Counted from the stretch's first letter, positions 30,437 through 42,815 are shown. The stretch is DNA of 64,000 nucleotides from Hahellaceae bacterium (GCA_016744695.1 JADGDV010000007.1:62001-126000), one strand, 5' to 3'. Numbers and translations: made by a program. Notes: a model not told the origin generated them from the letters alone.

Positions 30437-31605
30437 TATGCTTGGCCTCCTGCTGCCTTAACAACTGAATCTGCAGCATGGGAAAGACTATCGGCCGCAA
30501 TAATATTTAGTCCGCTATCTGCTAGTTTCTTAGTACCTAGCTCAGCATTGTTACCTTCAAGACGAACAACAACAGGCACTTTAACACCCACTTCTTCAAC
30601 CGCCCCAATTATACCATCAGCAATTAGGTCACAACGTACGATGCCACCAAAGATATTAACCAATACAGCTTTAACGCGGTCATCAGAAAGAATAATCTTA
30701 AACGCTTCGGTTACACGTTCTTTAGTTGCACCGCCCCCAACATCCAAGAAGTTAGCTGGATCACCACCATGAAGCTTAACGATATCCATGGTGCCCATAG
30801 CAAGTCCAGCACCGTTAACTAAGCAACCAATAGTGCCATCTAGCGCAACATAATTAAGTTCCCACTCAGCGGCATGCGCCTCACGTGCATCTTCCTGAGA
30901 TGGATCACGCATTTCACGCAACTTAGGCTGACGATAAAGTGCGTTAGCATCAATATTGATCTTACCATCAAGACAATGAAGATTACCTTCATCAGTGATG
31001 ACCAGCGGATTAATTTCAAGTAACGCCAAATCATAGTCATGGAATAACTGAGACAAGCCCATAAACAATTTAGTAAATTGCTTAATTTGAGTGCTATTCA
31101 AACCTAATTGAAATGCAAGGTCTCTAGCTTGGTAAGGCTGTGCACCCACTAACGGGTCAATTATTGCCTGTAAAATCTTATCTGGCGTCTCTTCAGCCAC
31201 CTTCTCAATCTCAACACCACCTTCTGTTGATGCCATGAACACAACTTTACGTGTGCTACGGTCAACAACGGCACCAAGATACAGTTCTTGAGCAATATCT
31301 GTACAAGATTCAACCAAAATCTTAGTAACCGGCTGACCATTTGCATCAGTCTGATAAGTTACCAGGTTCTTGCCTAACCACTGCTCAGCAAAGGCCTTAA
31401 TTTCTTCTTTAGAAGTAACGAGTTTAACCCCGCCAGCTTTACCTCGGCCACCAGCGTGAACCTGAGCCTTTACAACCCATTTATCACCACCAACTTTGTC
31501 AGCAGCGGCTGCAGCTTCCTCAGGGGTATCGCAAGCGTATCCTGTTGATACAGGCAAACCATACTCAGCGAAAAGTTGCTTTGCCTGATACTCGTGTAGA
31601 TTCAT
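30436..31605 (-). CDS. sucC: Succinyl-CoA synthetase beta subunit
   Basis: ATP-grasp subunit, 389 residues. [19 protein letters not shown] is the invariant N-terminus, [18 protein letters not shown] binds nucleotide, and [17 protein letters not shown] is the C-terminal signature. It is separated from lpd by 119 bases that hold a strong hairpin at 31637-31656, unlike the tight spacing elsewhere, suggesting separate control of sucCD. Confidence 0.98.
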   Translation of the reverse strand: MNLHEYQAKQLFAEYGLPVSTGYACDTPEEAAAAADKVGGDKWVVKAQVHAGGRGKAGGVKLVTSKEEIKAFAEQWLGKNLVTYQTDANGQPVTKILVESCTDIAQELYLGAVVDRSTRKVVFMASTEGGVEIEKVAEETPDKILQAIIDPLVGAQPYQARDLAFQLGLNSTQIKQFTKLFMGLSQLFHDYDLALLEINPLVITDEGNLHCLDGKINIDANALYRQPKLREMRDPSQEDAREAHAAEWELNYVALDGTIGCLVNGAGLAMGTMDIVKLHGGDPANFLDVGGGATKERVTEAFKIILSDDRVKAVLVNIFGGIVRCDLIADGIIGAVEEVGVKVPVVVRLEGNNAELGTKKLADSGLNIIAADSLSHAADSVVKAAGGQA

Positions 31606-31636
31606 AGTTTTTTCCGTTTATCCAGACATTATACAA

Positions 31637-31656
31637 AGCCCACAAACCTGCGGGCT
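31637..31656 (-). promoter_or_regulatory. Hairpin in the sucC leader
   Basis: On the minus strand AGCCCGCA, loop GGTT, then TGTGGGCT form an 8-bp stem with one G-U pair; on the plus strand that pair would be a C-A mismatch. It lies about 31 bases before sucC in the lpd-sucC spacer and is followed by TTTGTATAATG, which contains a TATAAT. It could be an attenuator, an RNA-processing site or part of a sucC-type leader motif. Confidence 0.5.
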
Positions 31657-31724
31657 ATCAAACTACCGAAGAGAAAATCGACGATAGCCAATACATCAAC
31701 ATTAATGCAATTAAGCTTTAATGT

Positions 31725-33176
<1,452 letters not shown>

Positions 33177-33210
33177 TTAAATTTTAAATTAACGTTAAAA
33201 TTAAAAATTT

Positions 33211-34446
33211 CTATACGTCGAGGATGATTCGAGCAGGATCTTCAAGCAACTCTTTAATAGTTACTAAAAACTGAACTGCTTCTTTACCATCAATCATCCT
33301 GTGGTCATACGACAGAGCCAAATACATCATTGGCAATATAACCACTTCACCGTTAACCGCCATTGGACGTTCTTGAATTTTATGCATTCCAAGAATAGCC
33401 GTTTGAGGCGGATTAATAATTGGTGTCGACAATAGCGAACCAAACACGCCACCGTTTGAAATGGTGAACGTGCCTCCTGTCATATCATCAATCCCCAGCT
33501 TACCGTCCCGGGCTTTAAGGCCGTAATTACGAATGCCTGCTTCTACATCAGCAAGACCCATACCATCTACATCTCTTAATACAGGAACAACTAACCCTCG
33601 ATCAGAAGAAACAGCAACGCCGATATCCTGATAACCATGATAAACGATGTCGTTTCCATCAATTGAAGCATTAACAGCAGGAAAACGTTTAAGAGCTTCT
33701 ACAGCCGCCTTAACAAAGAACGACATAAAGCCTAAGCGTGTACCATTATGCTTTTTCTCGAACAAGTCTTTGTATTGATTACGAAGATCCATAACAGGCT
33801 TCATATTTACTTCGTTAAATGTTGTTAACAAAGCAGCATTCTGCTGAGCACTCACCAAGCGACGAGCAACACTTGCACGTAAACGCGTCATTGGCACACG
33901 TTTTTCAATTCGACCCTGACCAGGAATATCGAGGCTAGGCATTGATGGCGCAGAAGCAGCGGTTTTCTTTGCTTCAGTTTGGGGCGCGCTTGTTGGCGCT
34001 GACTTAGTTGGCGCACCTATAAAGCTCACAACATCTTCTTTCGTAATGAGCCCGCCCTTTCCAGTAGCAGGAACAGCTGAAGCATCTAAATTGTTTTCAT
34101 CTATTAGCTTTCGTGCTGCGGGGCTAGCATTAGGTTTTTCTGCTGATACAACATCAGAACTAGCAGTTGGTGCAGACGCATCAACTGTTGAGCCTGTTGC
34201 ACCCTCAGCACCCTCAACAAATACACCAATAACCTCTCCACTAAGAACAACTTCGCCTTCACCCTTAACGATGCTTTCAACAACACCATCATTAGGAGCA
34301 ACAACTTCTAATACTACCTTGTCAGTTTCAATATCAACTATGAGCTCATCCCTTAAAACCTGTTCACCTGGCTGCTTATGCCATGTAGCAATGGTTCCGT
34401 CTGCAACAGACTCTGGGAAGGTAGGTGCTTTGATTTCAATTGCCAT
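33211..34446 (-). CDS. sucB: Dihydrolipoyl succinyltransferase (E2 of 2-oxoglutarate dehydrogenase)
   Basis: Transfers succinyl groups from E1 to CoA. It has 411 residues. The lipoyl domain carries K43 in [10 protein letters not shown], followed by an Ala/Pro/Ser-rich linker, an E3-binding domain ([17 protein letters not shown]), a second linker rich in Ala/Thr/Lys, and the catalytic domain with the C-terminal [12 protein letters not shown] (catalytic His). One lipoyl domain, as usual for SucB. Confidence 0.97.
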   Translation of the reverse strand: MAIEIKAPTFPESVADGTIATWHKQPGEQVLRDELIVDIETDKVVLEVVAPNDGVVESIVKGEGEVVLSGEVIGVFVEGAEGATGSTVDASAPTASSDVVSAEKPNASPAARKLIDENNLDASAVPATGKGGLITKEDVVSFIGAPTKSAPTSAPQTEAKKTAASAPSMPSLDIPGQGRIEKRVPMTRLRASVARRLVSAQQNAALLTTFNEVNMKPVMDLRNQYKDLFEKKHNGTRLGFMSFFVKAAVEALKRFPAVNASIDGNDIVYHGYQDIGVAVSSDRGLVVPVLRDVDGMGLADVEAGIRNYGLKARDGKLGIDDMTGGTFTISNGGVFGSLLSTPIINPPQTAILGMHKIQERPMAVNGEVVILPMMYLALSYDHRMIDGKEAVQFLVTIKELLEDPARIILDV

Positions 34447-34531
34447 TGTTTATCCTTTCTCTACAAATTCTTATCGTTATTAAATTCTTTTAACCTAGCA
34501 TCTAATTTTAAATTAGATGCTAGGTACTTCG

Positions 34532-37372
34532 TTAACCATTTAATGCTTCGTTAACGAGCTTATTTTGCTCTTCCACATGTATTGACGCGTAGCCACAAGC
34601 AGGTGCTGCCGAAGCAGGTCTGCCTGCATAATTGAGATAGATTTTAGGATTAATATCCCTTATTACTTCTCTCATATGATGCTGACTACAATACCAAGCA
34701 CCCTGATTCATTGGTTCTTCCTGACACCATACAACATCAACCAGCTTCGGATAGACCGATAGCACTTCTAGTAAGTCTTCTGATGGGAAAGGATAAAGCT
34801 GCTCTATTCGAACAATTGCGACATCCGTTTGCTCTTGTGTGCGGCGACGTTCCAACAAGTCGTAATAGACCTTACCACTACACATCACTACACGTTTAAC
34901 TTTCTTAGGATCAATACTATCAATCTCAGGAAGTACTGTATGGAATGTTCCTTCACACAAATCTTCAATCGTTGACGTTGCTTCTTTATGCCTTAACAGA
35001 CTTTTTGGTGTAATGGCTATTAACGGTTTTCTCAACGGCCTTTTCACTTGACGTCTTAGCATGTGAAAGACCTGAGAAGGCGTTGTTGGTACGCAAACTT
35101 GAATATTATGTTCAGCACACAATTGCAAGTACCGTTCCAATCTTGCAGATGAATGCTCAGGCCCCTGACCTTCATAACCATGAGGAAGTAATAAAGTCAG
35201 GCCACACAATCTAGCCCACTTATGCTCACCACTGGTAATGAATTGATCTATTACAACCTGTGCGCCATTGGCAAAATCACCAAACTGAGCCTCCCAAACA
35301 ACCAATGCATCTGGGTTGGTCGTGGAGTAGCCATACTCAAAGCCTAATACTGCAACTTCCGAGAGTAGTGAATCATATATTTCGATTTTTGGCTGTTTTT
35401 CAGACAAGTGCTCTAATGGCGTATAAACCGTGCCATCATTTTGATTATGTAGCACTGCGTGACGATGAGAAAAAGTTCCCCGTCCTACATCTTGTCCGGT
35501 TATACGGATTTCATGCCCTTCATTAAGCAAGGTTGCATAAGCCATTACTTCACCATACCCCCAATTTACTGGCATGGCTCCTTGGTTCATTTTATTACGA
35601 TCTTCAAGAATTTTTTGAACCTGGCGTTGAACAGGAAAACCCTCAGGTATTTGTCCTAGTTTCTTACCTAGGCGCTCAAGGGTTTTTCGATTTACACTAG
35701 TCTTAGCCTTTGCTGTCCACTGGTGACCAAGATACGGAGCCCAGTCAACATGAAGCTCAAGTTTAGGTTCTTTTACAAGACTCTTTACAACATGCTCGCC
35801 GTCATCCAGCGCCTGCCGGTAATCATCATCGAGCTTCTTGCATTCTTCAGCAGTTACCATACCTAGACCAATGAGATGATCAGCATAACGGGTGCGCGTT
35901 GTTTTCTGCACTTTTATTTGCTTATACATTACAGGTTGAGTACCTGAAGGCTCATCAGCTTCGTTATGTCCTCTTCTGCGATAACAAACAAGATCAATAA
36001 CAACGTCTTTTTTGAACTGGTGGCGATAGTCCATTGCAACCTGTGTAACAAACAATACTGCCTCAGGATCATCACCATTAACATGTAAAATAGGTGCCTG
36101 AATCATTTTAGCTACATCAGTACAGTATTCAGTCGATCTGGCATCTTCTTGCTTGTTCGTTGTAAAACCAACCTGGTTATTAATAACGATATGAACAGTT
36201 CCACCAGTACGATAAGCGCGCGTTTGAGACATCTGAAATGTCTCCATAACTACACCTTGCCCAGCAAAGGCTGCATCACCATGCATAATAATAGGTAGAA
36301 CCGTTTCACCAACACTATCTTCACGTCTTGATTGACGGGCTCTTACCGAACCCTCAACAACAGGCGAAACAATTTCCAAATGCGAAGGGTTAAATGATAG
36401 TGCTAAATGCACCTCCCCACCGGAAGTCATTACATTTGAAGAGAAGCCCTGATGATACTTAACATCACCAGAACCCATATCAATTTGCTTCTTTCCTTCA
36501 AACTCATCAAATAAGTCTTTAGGGTTTTTTCCTAATGTGTTTACAAGAACATTAAGGCGCCCACGGTGAGCCATACCAATAACTATTTCTTTAGCACCGT
36601 AACTACCCGCTCTTTGAATAAGCTCATCTGTTAGAGGAATTAAACTTTCCCCCCCCTCTAAACCAAACCGTTTAGTGCCTGGATATCTTGAACCAAGATA
36701 CTTTTCTAAACCTTCTGCTGCGGTTAAACGCTCTAACAAGTGCTTGCGAGTGTCAGGTTCATATTCAGGGTGAGCTTTTACAGACTCAAGGCGCTGCTGA
36801 AACCATCGCTTAGTATCAGTGTCGACAATGTGCATGTACTCTGCACCAACACTGCCGCAATAAGTCGCTTCAAGACCTGCAACAATATCTTTTAATGTCA
36901 TCGACTCAGAACCAAACATTAAAGAACCTGTTTGAAACTCAATATCTAAGTCAGCATTACTTAAACCATGATACGGTAAACCTAGGTCAGCTATCGTTTC
37001 ACGTTCCATTATCCCGAGAGGATCGAGCTTTGCGTGCTGATGACCTCGAAATCGAAATGCGTTAATTAACTGAAGGACTTTAACTTGTTTCTTTTCGTGC
37101 TCTGAAGTAGCACTAGATGGGATAGATGATTGTGAATATTGACGCTGATTTTTTGAAATGTGTAGAAATTGTTCACGAATAGTAGAATGAGGTACGTCTT
37201 GGGAAATGACGCCTTCTTCTGATCTAGGAAGTTGATCGAAGTAACTTCTCCACTCTTCTGGAACCTGATTAGGGTCCGTCAGATAAGTATCGTACAACTG
37301 CTCAACGTAAGCAAAATTCCCTCCAGCCAGATGGGAAGTCTGCCATAACTGCTCCATTATGCTTTCTTGCAT
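34532..37372 (-). CDS. sucA: 2-oxoglutarate dehydrogenase E1
   Basis: Thiamine diphosphate enzyme that decarboxylates 2-oxoglutarate. It has 946 residues. The E2-binding N-terminus (SHLAGGNFAYVEQLYDTYL, DPNQVPEEWRSYFDQL) is followed by GMAHRGRLNVLVN, the ThDP motif (GDAAFAGQGVVMETFQMS to HIVINNQVGFTT) and the transketolase-like domain (GEVMAYATLLNEGHEIRITGQDVGRGTFSHRHAVLHNQ begins it). Start as ATG 37372; an ATG five codons in is also possible. It is preceded by a long folded leader (37380-37520) that separates it from sdhB. Confidence 0.97.
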   Translation of the reverse strand: MQESIMEQLWQTSHLAGGNFAYVEQLYDTYLTDPNQVPEEWRSYFDQLPRSEEGVISQDVPHSTIREQFLHISKNQRQYSQSSIPSSATSEHEKKQVKVLQLINAFRFRGHQHAKLDPLGIMERETIADLGLPYHGLSNADLDIEFQTGSLMFGSESMTLKDIVAGLEATYCGSVGAEYMHIVDTDTKRWFQQRLESVKAHPEYEPDTRKHLLERLTAAEGLEKYLGSRYPGTKRFGLEGGESLIPLTDELIQRAGSYGAKEIVIGMAHRGRLNVLVNTLGKNPKDLFDEFEGKKQIDMGSGDVKYHQGFSSNVMTSGGEVHLALSFNPSHLEIVSPVVEGSVRARQSRREDSVGETVLPIIMHGDAAFAGQGVVMETFQMSQTRAYRTGGTVHIVINNQVGFTTNKQEDARSTEYCTDVAKMIQAPILHVNGDDPEAVLFVTQVAMDYRHQFKKDVVIDLVCYRRRGHNEADEPSGTQPVMYKQIKVQKTTRTRYADHLIGLGMVTAEECKKLDDDYRQALDDGEHVVKSLVKEPKLELHVDWAPYLGHQWTAKAKTSVNRKTLERLGKKLGQIPEGFPVQRQVQKILEDRNKMNQGAMPVNWGYGEVMAYATLLNEGHEIRITGQDVGRGTFSHRHAVLHNQNDGTVYTPLEHLSEKQPKIEIYDSLLSEVAVLGFEYGYSTTNPDALVVWEAQFGDFANGAQVVIDQFITSGEHKWARLCGLTLLLPHGYEGQGPEHSSARLERYLQLCAEHNIQVCVPTTPSQVFHMLRRQVKRPLRKPLIAITPKSLLRHKEATSTIEDLCEGTFHTVLPEIDSIDPKKVKRVVMCSGKVYYDLLERRRTQEQTDVAIVRIEQLYPFPSEDLLEVLSVYPKLVDVVWCQEEPMNQGAWYCSQHHMREVIRDINPKIYLNYAGRPASAAPACGYASIHVEEQNKLVNEALNG

Positions 37373-37725
37373 TTTTTATAGCTCGCCTTAATTGATGCCT
37401 GGGAGCTATCTGGTGGCAACCGGTTAAAAACTTAACTTTGATGACTGCTGCCCCACAGATAGCACGGGTGTTACCCGCCAACCAATGGTTTTTCTTTTTT
37501 TTCAGCAAAACTACCACATTCACCTTTTGGGTTTAACGTAGTAGGTTCCGGACTATGCGCGTTTAAACAATGACTAGATAATAGTCTTTAGTAGCAACAA
37601 CGCATGGATTCATCAGTACAGTATAGACAAAAATTGGAAAACGCCCATTTATGACGTGCCCCAATTTAATATCCACTAGATACGCCAAATTAGCCGCACC
37701 TATTTAGAGTGTTTCTTAGTAATAA
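37373..37725 (-). promoter_or_regulatory. sdhB-sucA spacer with a structured sucA leader
   Basis: This 353-bp spacer holds nested stems on the minus strand. GCTATCTG-TGG (plus 37453-37463) pairs with CCACCAGATAGC (plus 37405-37416) through 11 bp and one bulge. It encloses a smaller hairpin GTTAA-GTTT-TTAAC (37423-37436) and is flanked by CGGGT-AAC-ACCCG (37465-37477). The fold ends about 30 bases before the sucA start. Leader motifs before sucA (sucA, sucA-II) are known in other proteobacteria; I cannot say whether this is one of them. No gene is seen here, and the distal 37500-37725 part shows nothing firm. Confidence 0.6.
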
Positions 37726-38430
37726 CTAAGTCGCACGCTGAAGTAACATATTTCTAATATGACCAATGGCTCTTGTTGGGTTAAGACCCTTTGGACATAC
37801 ACTCACACAGTTCATAATACCTCTACAGCGGAAAATACTGAAAGGATCATCAAGGTCAGTTAAGCGCTCATCCGTTGCCGTATCACGACTATCAGCCAAG
37901 AAACGATATGCCTGAATAGAAGCTGCCGGCCCAAGAAACTTGTCTGGGTTCCACCAGAACGAAGGACACGCAGTAGAACAACAAGCACACAAAATACACT
38001 CGTAGAGCCCATCTAGCTTTTCGCGCTCTTCAGGTGACTGAAGACGCTCAATCGCAGGTGCAGGCTTATCATTAATAAGAAAAGGCTTAACCTTTTCATA
38101 TTGCTTGTAGAACATAGACATATCTACAACCAAGTCACGAATAACAGGAAGACCCGGCAGTGGACGTAACACAATTTTATTTTTCTTAACAACAGCTGAC
38201 ATAGGCGTAATACAAGCCAAGCCATTTTTACCATTCATGTTAAGACCATCTGATCCACAGACACCTTCACGACAAGAACGACGGTATGACAAAGAAGAAT
38301 CTTGAGCCTTCATTAGCTCTAAAACATCTAGAACCATTAGGTCCTTACCTGCAGGGATATCAACTTCAACATCTTGCATATAAGGGGTTTTATCAACTTC
38401 TGGATTATAACGATATACACTAACTAACAT
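37726..38430 (-). CDS. sdhB: Succinate dehydrogenase iron-sulfur subunit
   Basis: Carries electrons from the flavin of SdhA to quinone through three Fe-S clusters. It has 234 residues. The 2Fe-2S site is SCREGVCGSDGLNMNGKNGLAC (split at about 57-78), and the 4Fe-4S and 3Fe-4S sites are CILCACCSTACPSFWW and CRGIMNCVSVCPKGLNP. Operon order sdhC-sdhD-sdhA-sdhB, 14 bases after sdhA. Confidence 0.98.
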   Translation of the reverse strand: MLVSVYRYNPEVDKTPYMQDVEVDIPAGKDLMVLDVLELMKAQDSSLSYRRSCREGVCGSDGLNMNGKNGLACITPMSAVVKKNKIVLRPLPGLPVIRDLVVDMSMFYKQYEKVKPFLINDKPAPAIERLQSPEEREKLDGLYECILCACCSTACPSFWWNPDKFLGPAASIQAYRFLADSRDTATDERLTDLDDPFSIFRCRGIMNCVSVCPKGLNPTRAIGHIRNMLLQRAT

Positions 38431-38444
38431 TCTTAACTCTCCCC

Positions 38445-40217
38445 TTAGTATTTACGAATCTGTGGAGGGAATGCCTCCATAGTTTTCGGTGAGAAGTTCA
38501 CATCACGCTTGCCAACACTTTTAGTAGTCGGGAAGTATATTGAATGCTTTAACCAATTCTCATCATCACGCTCAGTAAAGTCGTTACGTGCATGAGCACC
38601 ACGGCTTTCTTTACGTTCTTCAGCAGATACCGCTGTTGCATAAGCAACTTCAAACAAGTTATCTAACTCTAAAGCTTCAATTCGTGCTGTGTTAAATGCG
38701 TTACTCTTATCGTCAAGGTAAACATTCTGAAGGCGCGTTTTAAGCTCATCAAGCAACTTAAGGCCTTTCTGCATCGTCTCACCTTCGCGGAACACACCAA
38801 AGTAAAGCTGCATTATTTTTTGAAGCTCTGCACGCAATTGAGCAACACTCTCACCGCTTGTACTATTATTTAGACGGTTAAGACGAGCCATTGCCACTTC
38901 AACATTTTCTTCAGTCGCGTTATCCGATACAAAGCCTTCTTTAAGTGACTTCTCTATCTGAATACCTGCAGCACGACCAAATACAACCAAATCAAGCAAT
39001 GAATTACCACCTAGGCGGTTTGCACCATGAACAGAAACACACGCCGCTTCACCACAAGCATACAAACCATCGATTACTGTATCATTTCCTTCACTATCAA
39101 TAGTCAAGGCTTGACCACCAATATTTGTAGGAATTCCACCCATCATATAATGACAAGTAGGAACAACAGGTACAGGCTCTTTAACAGGATCAATATGAGC
39201 AAACGTCTTAGATAATTCAACAATACCAGGTAAACGAGACATTAATATCTCTTCACCTAAGTGATCAAGTTTAAGCAAAACATGATCTTTTTCTGGTCCG
39301 CAGCCACGCCCCTCAAGAATCTCGATAACCATTGAGCGAGCAACAACATCACGACCAGCTAGATCTTTAGCGTTAGGCGCATAACGTTCCATGAAACGCT
39401 CACCATCACCATTAATCAGGTAACCACCTTCTCCACGACAACCCTCAGTAACAAGAACACCTGCTCCAGCTATACCTGTTGGGTGGAACTGCCACATTTC
39501 CATATCTTGAGCAGGGAAACCAGCGCGTAGCGCCATCCCCATACCATCACCCGTATTGATTAACGCGTTAGTTGTGGACTGGAATATTCGCCCAGCTCCG
39601 CCTGTCGCAATAACCGTTGCCGTTGCTTTCACATAAACGGTTTCGCCCGTTTCAATGCAAATAGCAATAGTACCTACAACTGAACCTTTATCATTCTTTA
39701 CTAAGTCAACAGCATACCATTCATTAAGGAAGGTAGTACCACCCTTAAGGTTTCCTTGATATAAAGCGTGAAGCAATGCGTGACCAGTTCTGTCGGCTGC
39801 AGCGCAAGTACGAGCAGCCTGACCACCCTTACCAAAATCTTTAGACTGACCACCGAATGGACGCTGATAGATTCGACCTTCTTCAGTACGAGAAAAAGGT
39901 AGCCCCATATGATCTAATTCGTAAACTGCCTGAGGACCTACCGAACACATATATTCAATAGCATCCTGATCTCCAATAAAATCAGAGCCTTTGACAGTGT
40001 CATACATATGCCAGCGCCAATCATCATTTGGATCATTACTCGCGATTGCACAGGTAATACCACCTTGCGCAGATACAGTATGAGAACGAGTAGGAAAAAC
40101 CTTTGTAATACAGGCTGTTTTAATGCCTGCTTCAGTCAACTGCAGCGCGGCACGCATGCCTGCACCACCACCACCAACTACGATGGCATCATAAGTAAGA
40201 GTTCGAAGCTTAGACAT
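38445..40217 (-). CDS. sdhA: Succinate dehydrogenase flavoprotein subunit
   Basis: Oxidises succinate to fumarate at covalently bound FAD. It has 590 residues. FAD motif [13 protein letters not shown] near residue 13, the flavin-linked His in [12 protein letters not shown], substrate-binding [21 protein letters not shown], and C-terminal [20 protein letters not shown] are all present. It starts 3 bases after the sdhD stop. Confidence 0.98.
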   Translation of the reverse strand: MSKLRTLTYDAIVVGGGGAGMRAALQLTEAGIKTACITKVFPTRSHTVSAQGGITCAIASNDPNDDWRWHMYDTVKGSDFIGDQDAIEYMCSVGPQAVYELDHMGLPFSRTEEGRIYQRPFGGQSKDFGKGGQAARTCAAADRTGHALLHALYQGNLKGGTTFLNEWYAVDLVKNDKGSVVGTIAICIETGETVYVKATATVIATGGAGRIFQSTTNALINTGDGMGMALRAGFPAQDMEMWQFHPTGIAGAGVLVTEGCRGEGGYLINGDGERFMERYAPNAKDLAGRDVVARSMVIEILEGRGCGPEKDHVLLKLDHLGEEILMSRLPGIVELSKTFAHIDPVKEPVPVVPTCHYMMGGIPTNIGGQALTIDSEGNDTVIDGLYACGEAACVSVHGANRLGGNSLLDLVVFGRAAGIQIEKSLKEGFVSDNATEENVEVAMARLNRLNNSTSGESVAQLRAELQKIMQLYFGVFREGETMQKGLKLLDELKTRLQNVYLDDKSNAFNTARIEALELDNLFEVAYATAVSAEERKESRGAHARNDFTERDDENWLKHSIYFPTTKSVGKRDVNFSPKTMEAFPPQIRKY

Positions 40218-40220
40218 TGA

Positions 40221-40568
40221 TTACTGTCCCCACAAAATTTGAATGCCCCAAACGAAATAAACAAACATTATTCCGCCACAGGTACCCTGAAAAAGAAATC
40301 TAACAACACTATTCTTCAAGTAGTCAGTTGATATAGTCCACATTCCCACCCAGGCATGAGCACTAAGAGAAATAAGGGCCATAAGAGTAAAAATTTTCAT
40401 AGCCGTGCATGCAAAAAGACCATTCCAGTCTGCATAACTTAGGTCTGGCGTGGCTACAAAATAACCAAGCAGAAACAAAATATATGCAGCCAATACAACG
40501 GCAGTTACACGTTGCACCATCCAGTCATATAAACCACTTCGCCCTAAACTCGTAATATTGGCTACCAT
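40221..40568 (-). CDS. sdhD: Succinate dehydrogenase membrane anchor SdhD
   Basis: Small inner-membrane subunit of complex II that helps bind heme b and quinone. It has 115 residues from ATG 40568 (MVANITSLGRSGLYDWMVQR), the usual N-terminus; an ATG two codons earlier is possible. Three hydrophobic helices and the heme-region SLSAHAWVGMWTISTDYLK are visible. The start overlaps the sdhC stop (ATGGTAG), so translation is coupled. Confidence 0.95.
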   Translation of the reverse strand: MVANITSLGRSGLYDWMVQRVTAVVLAAYILFLLGYFVATPDLSYADWNGLFACTAMKIFTLMALISLSAHAWVGMWTISTDYLKNSVVRFLFQGTCGGIMFVYFVWGIQILWGQ

Positions 40569-40936
40569 ATCCAAACACCTGTAATTAAAATCAACACGAT
40601 AGAAACAACCAAAGTAATTTTGGCCCCTAACTTACCACCTTCTAATGTTTCACCAATCCCCATATCCATCAATAGATGCTTGGTACCGGCTACAAGGTGA
40701 TACAATAATGCGGATAGAATCCCCCAGAGAATTAACTTAGCTAAAAAGCCTTGCATAACGCTTTTAATAGCATTAAAACTTTCTTCGCCGCTCAGAGATT
40801 CTTGAAATGCCCATAATACGAACGCAACTCCAACAAACAGAATTAAGCCCGTTGCTCGGTGAATAACCGATGTTATGGCAGGTAGTGGAAAACTAAATTG
40901 AGAAAGATCTAGATTAACGGGTCTATTATCACTCAC
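40562..40936 (-). CDS. sdhC: Succinate dehydrogenase cytochrome b subunit SdhC
   Basis: Membrane anchor and heme b ligand of complex II. I place the start at GTG 40936 (SDNRPVNLDLSQF follows), giving 124 residues and the family N-terminus; longer frames reach ATG 40963 and 40993 with atypical residues. Motifs SVIHRATGLILFVG and LLYHLVAGTKHLLMDMG (heme His region) are standard, with three membrane helices. First gene of the long sdh-suc series, divergent from gltA. Confidence 0.94.
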   Translation of the reverse strand: MSDNRPVNLDLSQFSFPLPAITSVIHRATGLILFVGVAFVLWAFQESLSGEESFNAIKSVMQGFLAKLILWGILSALLYHLVAGTKHLLMDMGIGETLEGGKLGAKITLVVSIVLILITGVWIW

Positions 40937-40993
40937 AGCTTCTTCACACTCTTTTTGGCCCATGAGGGGCGAGTTTATCGGAGATGTGCACAA

Positions 40994-41437
40994 AGACTTT
41001 TCTTAAATAGGGTAAACCCATTAAGAGAACGAACTCTGGCAATTTCGGGTACCAGATTATAGAGACATGTAAGTAAAATTACAAACAGCGAAAACAACTT
41101 ACAACAGCATAGCCAGCGAACGCATTGACAAATTTTTCTTAATCTCTATAGTTGTCGAACCAACATATTCACATATGTGGCACTAATAAGCGACCAAACA
41201 ACAAGATAAGCAGTTTTTCCTAAAAAAACTGCACTATATCAATACGGCTTCATGAATTAATGCGTCAAAATCGGGCGTTAAACTGCAAATTACAGCGCAT
41301 TAAAAAAAGTGCATAGTAACTAGCTAATTATTTATAGATAAGCAATATTTTTTAAACGTTGTTTTTAGCACTTTAACTTGAGTGTTTTTTGAGCACTTAA
41401 ACTAGGCATAATAGAAGCTGAATCATAGGAGAGCACC
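40994..41437. promoter_or_regulatory. sdhC-gltA divergent control region
   Basis: About 440 bp of AT-rich DNA between sdhC and gltA, so promoters must point both ways. Two symmetric elements stand out: the perfect palindrome CACATATGTG (41170-41179), and GCAGTTTTT (41210-41218) facing AAAAACTGC (41224-41232) with a 5-base loop. The latter has no U-run after it, so it is more likely an operator or attenuator arm than a terminator. Which regulator binds is unknown. Confidence 0.55.
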
Positions 41438-42709
41438 TTGACTGATAAAAAAGCACAGTTATCGGTGGGCAATATCACTGTCGAGTTCCCAGTTTATTCC
41501 GGAACCGAAGGCCCAGATGTAATTGACGTACGCGGATTAGTTTCGCAAGGTTTATTCACTTACGACCCAGGCTTTGTATCTACTGCCGCCTGTGAATCAA
41601 AAATCACATATATAGATGGCGATAAAGGTATTCTTTTACATCGAGGCTATCCAATTGAACAACTAGCCGAGAATTCCGACTACCTTGAGCTTTGTTACCT
41701 TTTGGTTCGCGGAGAATTACCAAGCAAAGAAGATAATGAAGAATTCAGAACTATTGTAAGCAAGCACACAATGGTTCATGACCAAATGACACACTTCTTT
41801 AATGGCTTCAGGCGTGATGCACACCCAATGGCCATTATGTGCGGTGTTGTTGGTGCACTATCAGCGTTCTATAACGATAAAGATTTTTCTGATCAAGAGC
41901 ATCGTGACATTGCAATGTTCAGACTCGTTGCAAAAATGCCGACAATTGCAGCCATGTGCTACAAGTACACTATGGGGCAACCATTCATCTACCCCAAGAA
42001 CGACTTAAATTATGCTGAAAACTTTCTGCATATGATGTTTAGCACCCCTTGCGGTGACTATAAAGTTGATCCAGTTATATCTAAGGCTATGGATAAGATT
42101 TTCATGCTTCACGCGGATCACGAGCAAAACGCATCAACATCAACCGTTCGTTTAGCCGGTTCAACAGGGGCCAACCCATTTGCCTGCATGGCTTCAGGTA
42201 TTGCTGCACTTTGGGGTCCTGCGCACGGCGGAGCAAACGAAGCCGTCCTTACCATGCTTGAACAAATTGGCGATATATCAAACATTGATGAATTTGTCGC
42301 CAAAGCTAAAGACAAAGATGACCCATTCCGCCTCATGGGCTTTGGTCACCGTGTTTATAAGAACTTTGACCCTCGCGCCAAGGTAATGCGCGAAACCTGT
42401 GACGAAGTCCTTAAATCGCTTGGACTTGAAAATGATCCACTTCTGAAAATTGCTAAGCGATTAGAAGAAATTGCCCTTGAAGATGAATACTTCATCAAGC
42501 GCAAGCTTTATCCAAACGTAGATTTCTACTCAGGCATCATCCTTAGAGCCATCGGTATTCCTGTTTCAATGTTTACCGTAATCTTTGCAATGTCTCGTAC
42601 GGTTGGGTGGTTCTCTCACTGGAATGAAATGGTTAGTGAAAACTATCGAATCGGTCGCCCTCGCCAGCTTTACACAGGCCACAGCAAGCGTGATTTCCCT
42701 ACGAGATAA
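41438..42709 (+). CDS. gltA: Citrate synthase (type II-like, hexameric)
   Basis: Condenses oxaloacetate with acetyl-CoA, the entry step of the TCA cycle. It has 423 residues; the start is TTG 41438 with AGGAG at 41427-41431, six bases away, which decides it. Catalytic residues lie in [53 protein letters not shown] and [11 protein letters not shown]. The length and N-terminal beta region with [19 protein letters not shown] fit the NADH-sensitive hexameric class of gammaproteobacteria. Divergent from the sdh-suc operon, as in Pseudomonas. Confidence 0.97.
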   Translation: MTDKKAQLSVGNITVEFPVYSGTEGPDVIDVRGLVSQGLFTYDPGFVSTAACESKITYIDGDKGILLHRGYPIEQLAENSDYLELCYLLVRGELPSKEDNEEFRTIVSKHTMVHDQMTHFFNGFRRDAHPMAIMCGVVGALSAFYNDKDFSDQEHRDIAMFRLVAKMPTIAAMCYKYTMGQPFIYPKNDLNYAENFLHMMFSTPCGDYKVDPVISKAMDKIFMLHADHEQNASTSTVRLAGSTGANPFACMASGIAALWGPAHGGANEAVLTMLEQIGDISNIDEFVAKAKDKDDPFRLMGFGHRVYKNFDPRAKVMRETCDEVLKSLGLENDPLLKIAKRLEEIALEDEYFIKRKLYPNVDFYSGIILRAIGIPVSMFTVIFAMSRTVGWFSHWNEMVSENYRIGRPRQLYTGHSKRDFPTR

Positions 42710-42726
42710 TCTTTAGTCTCGTATTT

Positions 42727-42755
42727 AAAAAGGCCGTTTCTAACGGTCTTTTTTT
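42727..42755 (+). terminator. Rho-independent terminator of gltA
   Basis: AAAAAGGCCGTT (42727-42738), loop TCT, AACGGTCTTTTT (42742-42753) then more T. The one odd pair is a G-U on the plus-strand RNA. Confidence 0.9.
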
Positions 42756-42770
42756 ATACATACTAGAAAC

Positions 42771-42795
42771 AAAAAAGGCCTCTTTCGAGGCCTTT
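42771..42795 (-). terminator. Rho-independent terminator of topA
   Basis: On the minus strand AAAGGCCTC, GAAA tetraloop, GAGGCCTTTTTT. It stands 20 bases past the topA stop and back to back with the gltA terminator. Confidence 0.9.
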
Positions 42796-42815
42796 ATATG
42801 AACAAAAAAACAGAC

